DNA from: Sphingomonas sp.
Lineage (GTDB): Bacteria; Pseudomonadota; Alphaproteobacteria; Sphingomonadales; Sphingomonadaceae
DNA length: 17,978 bases
Direction: 5' to 3'
Assembly: GCA_021154945.1 (NCBI GenBank)
Contig: JAJNQF010000383.1
Coordinates: 1 to 17,978, forward strand
Part shown: piece after piece, positions 13,984 to 17,978 of the stretch
Layout: each line of letters opens with the position of its first letter
Numbering within the stretch: position 1 is the stretch's first letter
Made by a program: the position numbers and the translations under genes
Notes under the pieces: model-generated
Database searches by the model: none
The model's input: only the letters and a program-made list of their open reading frames with translations
Told to the model about the DNA's origin: nothing

Positions 13984-16893
13984 ATGAACACCGTGATCAC
14001 CAATCGCCGGCGCCTGCGCCGATCGTTCGTGCTGGGCGCCGCCGTTGCTGCGCTGTCGACCGCCTTTCTCACCACCGCTGCCACCGCGCAGGCGCGCGTC
14101 ACCGTGAACCTCGCCGCGCAGCCGCTCGGCAAGGCGCTCGAAGCGCTCGCCCGGCAGAGCGGCACCGACATCCTGTTCACGCCCGCCGCGGTCGCCGGAA
14201 TGACCGCCCCCGCGCTTCGCGGCACGATGGCCCCGCAGGCTGCGGTCGAGCGCCTGATTAGCGGCACGCGGCTCACCGTGCGTCGCGAAGCCAATGGCGC
14301 GCTGCTCGTGTCGGGCGCGATCATCGGTTCCGCGCCGCAAGCCGCGGCACCTGACGCAGCGCAGGATGATGGCGCCGAGATCGTCGTCACCGGCTATGCC
14401 AGCAGCCTGACCGGCGCGCTTGCGCAGAAGCGCCAGGCGACCAACGTCATCGACGTCGTCAAGGCCGAGGACATCGGCAAGTTCCCCGCGCAGAACATCG
14501 CCGAGGCGCTCCAGCGCGTCCCCGGCGTGTCGATCGTCCGTGATCGCGGCGAAGGCGTGTTCGTCCGCATCCGCGGGCTCGGCGCCAATTTCCAGGTGGT
14601 GACGCTCAACGACCGCTCGGTCGCGGTGAACGAGAACGTCCGCGACAGCGGCCAGAGCGGTCGCCAGTTCCGCTTCGATACGCTGCCGTCCGAGCTGATG
14701 TCCGCAGTCGAGGTGATCAAGAGCCCGCGCGCCAGCCTGGACGAAGGCGGCATCGGCGGGACGATCAACCTGCGCACCTTCCGCCCGCTCGATCTGAAGA
14801 AGCCGGTGCTGTCGTTGTCGGCGACGGCCAGTTCGCCGCGGCTGGCCGATGCGGTCGATCCACGCCTGTCGGGGATGGTCAGCTGGGCGAGCCCCGACGG
14901 CAAATTCGGCGCACTGATCGCGGGCGTCTATGACGAACGCACGACGCGACAGGACCGCATCACCGGCGTCGGCTGGGCCGACGGCAAGATCGATACCGAC
15001 GGCAACGGTTCGCTCGACAGCGCGACGATCCTGATCCCCACCGCGATCCGCCCGACGCTCGAACGCGAGAAGCGCGACCGGATCGGTCTCAACGGCGCGG
15101 TGCAGTGGAAGCCGGACGACCGGTTCGAGCTGAACGTCGACGGGCTGTGGAGCCGCTTGAACGTCGCCTATGACGAGCTGACCTATTCGGCGGCGGATGG
15201 CGTCGGCCTGCCGCGCGGGATCGTACCGGGCAGCGCGGTGATAGAGAACGGTGTGCTGACCGGCGCGACGACGACCGCCTCGACGACGCAGATCGGTCGC
15301 GAGACGTCCGTGCTGCAATATAAGAACTGGCTGGTCGGCACGAACGCCCGGTGGCAGGCGGATGGCTGGACGATCGCCGCGGATGGCAGCATCGGCCAGG
15401 CCTATTCGAACACGCCGGAGCCGATCTATCGCACCCGCCTGCTCGGGACGGTCGGCGCGACGACGTTCGACTTCGGCAAGGCGGGCGACCGGCTGCCCAA
15501 CGTGACGCTGCTGAACGCCGACCTGTCGAACCCGGCGCTGCTGCCCGGACGGCGGATCGAATACCGCGTCAACGACTCCAAGGACCGCGAGCGCGCCGCA
15601 AAGCTCGACATCACGCGCGACCTGAGCGGCGTCTTCAGCGCGCTGCACGCCGGTGCAAAATACCAGAAGCGGACGCGCGCGTATAATCGCCGCGACATCA
15701 ACTTCACGAGCGGCATCGCCGGCAAGTATTTCGACGCGAGCTATTTCGTGCCGTTCCCGGTCGACGATTTCCTCGACGGTGCGAAGGGCGAGCTGCCGAC
15801 GACCTGGGCGATGCCCGATCCCGCCAAGTTCCTCGCCGCCGCCACCGGCAAGGAGGCATTGCTCGCCGCCCCGCTCGCGCGCGGCGATCTGCGCAACAGC
15901 TATGCGATCGGCGAGGAGATCCTCGCGGGCTACGGCATGGCCGACTTCGCGTTCCCGATCGGCGGCATCGCGGTGCGCGGCGACGTCGGCGTGCGCTATG
16001 CCCGGACGCGCCAGACCTCGTCGGGCTATGCCGATAACGGCAAGGTCGCGTTGCCGGTCAGCTACGAGAAGACTTACGACAATTTCCTCCCCTCGCTCAA
16101 TCTGGTCGCCGAGTTCACCCCCAAATTGCAGATGCGCTTCGCCGCGTCGAAGGTGATCACCCGCCCGTCGCTCGCCGATCTGGCCCCGCGCCTGACGATC
16201 AATTCGAGCCCGACGGTCCTCACCGCGGTCGGCGGCAACCCCGAGCTCAAGCCGTTCGAGGCATGGCAATATGACGGCACGGTCGAATGGTATTTCGCGC
16301 CCGGCAGCGCGCTGGTCGGCGGCGTGTTCTACAAGGACATCACCACCTTCGTGTTCCAGCAGACGCGCGACTTCGTCCTCGACGGGCAAACCTATCGCCT
16401 GACCGCGCCCAAGAACGGCGGCGACGCCTATGTCGCGGGCGTGGAGATCGCGTACCAGCAGTTGTTCAAGATGCTGCCCGCGCCGTTTGACGGTCTCGGC
16501 GCGCAGGCGAACTACACGCACACCGCGACCGGCGGCACCTATGCGCTGGCGACGGGCGGTACGTTCCGCGACGCGCTGGTCGACGTCGCCAAGGACAGCT
16601 TCAACCTGACCGCGTTCTACGAGAAGGAGCGCGTCGGCGCGCGCGTCAGCTATAGCTGGCGCGGCAACGTGCTGCGCGATGTCGGCGGGGCGGGGCTTGC
16701 CGCCAACAACGACAGCGCGTTTGGGAGCCTCGATTTCGACATGTCGTACAAGGTCACGCCGAACGTCACCTTCGTCGTGCAAGGGATGAACGTCGCGGGC
16801 GGCGTCCAGTGGCAATATGTCCGCGACAACCAGTTCGCGGGCTATACCGATTACGGGCGCACGTTCACGGCCGGCGTAAGGGCGAAGTTCTGA
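13984..16893 (+). CDS. TonB-dependent outer-membrane receptor with STN signalling domain
   Basis: This 969-residue receptor has a signal peptide with an Arg-rich start and hydrophobic core (about 14-33), probably cut after Ala37 (AQA-R). The STN domain (about 39-110: LAAQPLGKALEALARQSG, ILFTPAAVAG) talks to FecR. A TonB-box-like EIVVTGYA follows (132-139). The plug (about 150-265) contains FPAQNIAEALQRVPGVSI and VRIRGLG; the 22-strand barrel ends with the terminal Phe (GVRAKF) that outer-membrane insertion needs. The FPxQNxAEALQRVPGV wording is typical of the large sphingomonad/Caulobacter receptors that take up carbohydrates and other organics, as opposed to classic siderophore receptors. 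The start is ATG 13984 preceded by a G6 run; a perfect AGGAGGT lies further upstream at 13948. The stop overlaps the phosphatase start by one base (TGATG), so the two are coupled. The substrate is unknown. Confidence 0.93.
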   Translation: MNTVITNRRRLRRSFVLGAAVAALSTAFLTTAATAQARVTVNLAAQPLGKALEALARQSGTDILFTPAAVAGMTAPALRGTMAPQAAVERLISGTRLTVRREANGALLVSGAIIGSAPQAAAPDAAQDDGAEIVVTGYASSLTGALAQKRQATNVIDVVKAEDIGKFPAQNIAEALQRVPGVSIVRDRGEGVFVRIRGLGANFQVVTLNDRSVAVNENVRDSGQSGRQFRFDTLPSELMSAVEVIKSPRASLDEGGIGGTINLRTFRPLDLKKPVLSLSATASSPRLADAVDPRLSGMVSWASPDGKFGALIAGVYDERTTRQDRITGVGWADGKIDTDGNGSLDSATILIPTAIRPTLEREKRDRIGLNGAVQWKPDDRFELNVDGLWSRLNVAYDELTYSAADGVGLPRGIVPGSAVIENGVLTGATTTASTTQIGRETSVLQYKNWLVGTNARWQADGWTIAADGSIGQAYSNTPEPIYRTRLLGTVGATTFDFGKAGDRLPNVTLLNADLSNPALLPGRRIEYRVNDSKDRERAAKLDITRDLSGVFSALHAGAKYQKRTRAYNRRDINFTSGIAGKYFDASYFVPFPVDDFLDGAKGELPTTWAMPDPAKFLAAATGKEALLAAPLARGDLRNSYAIGEEILAGYGMADFAFPIGGIAVRGDVGVRYARTRQTSSGYADNGKVALPVSYEKTYDNFLPSLNLVAEFTPKLQMRFAASKVITRPSLADLAPRLTINSSPTVLTAVGGNPELKPFEAWQYDGTVEWYFAPGSALVGGVFYKDITTFVFQQTRDFVLDGQTYRLTAPKNGGDAYVAGVEIAYQQLFKMLPAPFDGLGAQANYTHTATGGTYALATGGTFRDALVDVAKDSFNLTAFYEKERVGARVSYSWRGNVLRDVGGAGLAANNDSAFGSLDFDMSYKVTPNVTFVVQGMNVAGGVQWQYVRDNQFAGYTDYGRTFTAGVRAKF

Positions 16894-17978
16894 TGCGGAT
16901 TGGATTGATCGCGGCCGGCTTCGCACTGGTCACCTCGACCATTGGGGGTGCGCAGACCACGCCACCGGCGCCACAGGACAAGCTTGAACGCGTGGTCATC
17001 GTCATGCGGCATGGCGTTCGCAGCGCGATGTCGAGCCCGGAGGAACTCGGCCGGTACAGCCGCCGCGCATGGCCGAAGTTCGCGGTGCCGCCGGGCCATC
17101 TGACCGCCAATGGCGCGACGCTCGTGACGATGCTCGGCGGGTGGTACCGCGTGCATTACCGACAGCTGGGGCTGCTCGGCGCAAACGACTGCGCGGTCTA
17201 TTACTGGGCGAACCATACGCAGCGGACCGAGGCGACCGCGACCGCACTCGCCGCCGGCCTGACGCCGGGGTGCGCGGCGACGATCCACCAGTCCGCCGCG
17301 GCCCCCGATCCGCTGTTCGAGGCACCGCAGACACCGCTCGCGCCACTCGATCCGCAGCGGATGCTGGCGGCGATATCCGCGCGGGTCGACGGCGACCTCG
17401 CCGCATGGGACGCGCGGCAGGGCCCCGATCGCGATCGGTTCGAGGCGCTGTTGCTGCAATGTCGCCGCGTCCCATGCTCGGCGGGCGAGCGGAGCAAAGT
17501 GCAACGCCGGCTCGGCGATACGCCCGTCGCGATGCGGATCGACAATGGCAAACCGGACCTGACGTCCCCCAGCCTGCAGGTCGCCGGGATCGCCGAGAGC
17601 CTGGTGATGGCCTATGCCGATGGGCTCGCCTTCCCCGGATGGCGCGGGATCGATGCGGCGACGATCGGCAAGGCGCTGATCGTGCACGGTGCGGGCATCG
17701 ACCTGCGCACCCGCACCCCGGAGGTCGGACGCCAGACCAGCAGCTACATCGCGATGCGGCTGCTCGCCACGCTCCAGCGCGGTGCCGGCGCGACCGCCTT
17801 GGCCGACCCGATCGGCGACGCGGAGAAGATCGTCGTCCTCAGCGGGCACGACGGCACGGTGACGATGCTCGCCGGGCTGCTCGGGCTCGACTGGAAACTG
17901 CGCGATTATGGCGCGGGCGAAGCGGCCCCCGGCGGCGGGCTCGTGTTCGAGGTCTGGCGGGAGGGTGCGAGCGGTCAA
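16893..17978 (+). CDS. Histidine acid phosphatase, AppA/Agp branch (phytase-like), 3'-truncated by the window edge
   Basis: The open frame runs from ATG 16893 to the window end (362 codons, no stop). A signal peptide (about 1-20, cleavage near GGA-Q) points to the periplasm. The catalytic histidine is His40 in VIVMRHGVRSA; the family motif RHGxRxP is intact except that its Pro is Ala. QRTEATATALAAGL (110-123) matches the second phosphate-binding Arg region (Arg111). The proton-donor motif is LSGHDGT (His319/Asp320), followed by PGGGLVFEVW as in E. coli AppA. Members cleave phosphomonoesters such as phytate or glucose 1-phosphate. By comparison with AppA, roughly 60-70 residues are missing beyond the edge. 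Coupling to the TonB receptor suggests the receptor imports the phosphorylated substrate; that is inference. Confidence 0.88.
   Translation, partial: MRIGLIAAGFALVTSTIGGAQTTPPAPQDKLERVVIVMRHGVRSAMSSPEELGRYSRRAWPKFAVPPGHLTANGATLVTMLGGWYRVHYRQLGLLGANDCAVYYWANHTQRTEATATALAAGLTPGCAATIHQSAAAPDPLFEAPQTPLAPLDPQRMLAAISARVDGDLAAWDARQGPDRDRFEALLLQCRRVPCSAGERSKVQRRLGDTPVAMRIDNGKPDLTSPSLQVAGIAESLVMAYADGLAFPGWRGIDAATIGKALIVHGAGIDLRTRTPEVGRQTSSYIAMRLLATLQRGAGATALADPIGDAEKIVVLSGHDGTVTMLAGLLGLDWKLRDYGAGEAAPGGGLVFEVWREGASGQ

Noticed and set aside
13762..16926. Very long open frame (over 1000 codons) on the minus strand opposite the TonB receptor
   Set aside because: It mirrors the receptor gene codon by codon, is extremely Arg/Asp/Ala-rich and has no recognisable domain. 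This is a GC-rich antisense shadow.

Overview
The window reads as chromosomal DNA from a sphingomonad (Sphingomonas or a close relative in the alphaproteobacteria). The DNA is GC-rich with strongly GC-biased third codon positions. The gene families are typical of that group: HWE-family histidine kinases, a LOV kinase, a FecI/FecR-controlled TonB receptor with an STN domain, DUF892 ferritin-like proteins and GH84 hexosaminidase. The genus is an inference from family content, not from a marker gene.

Layout. (1) Positions 1-287 hold no convincing gene, only three short hairpins, one resembling a sphingomonad intergenic repeat. (2) 288-2267 (minus) encodes a secreted GH84 beta-N-acetylglucosaminidase. 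(3) 2529-4782 (plus) is a light-sensing signalling cluster: a LOV-PAS-HWE kinase, a small conserved protein and a single-domain response regulator, resembling the LovK/LovR pair of Caulobacter. It ends at a strong bidirectional terminator (4823-4854). (4) 4864-6091 (minus) carries a class I glutamine amidotransferase followed by a small conserved protein. (5) 6361-7216 (plus) carries a DUF892 ferritin-like stress protein and a small conserved protein, with a terminator hairpin between them. (6) 7256-7636 (minus) encodes a small helical protein of unknown function. (7) 7910-10813 (plus) is a tight operon of a two-domain KaiC-like ATPase, an HWE kinase with a pseudo-receiver domain and a second single-domain response regulator. 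(8) 10970-12322 (plus) encodes a type II NADH:quinone oxidoreductase. (9) 12421 to the right edge (plus) is an uptake locus: ECF sigma factor, FecR-like anti-sigma factor, large STN/TonB-dependent receptor, then a histidine acid phosphatase of the AppA/Agp type that runs off the window.

How it may work together (inference). Regions 3-7 look like a stress-signalling neighbourhood. In alphaproteobacteria, HWE/HisKA2 kinases and single-domain receivers commonly feed the PhyR-NepR-EcfG general stress response. A near-consensus EcfG-type promoter (GAAAC-N17-CGTT) lies upstream of the ferritin-like gene. Region 9 looks like a substrate-induced outer-membrane uptake system whose partner enzyme strips phosphate from an organic phosphate.

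The most interesting items are the KaiC-kinase-receiver operon, where KaiC has diverged at ATPase and phosphorylation sites, and the TonB receptor-phosphatase locus. No CRISPR array, transposase, tRNA or rRNA was seen.
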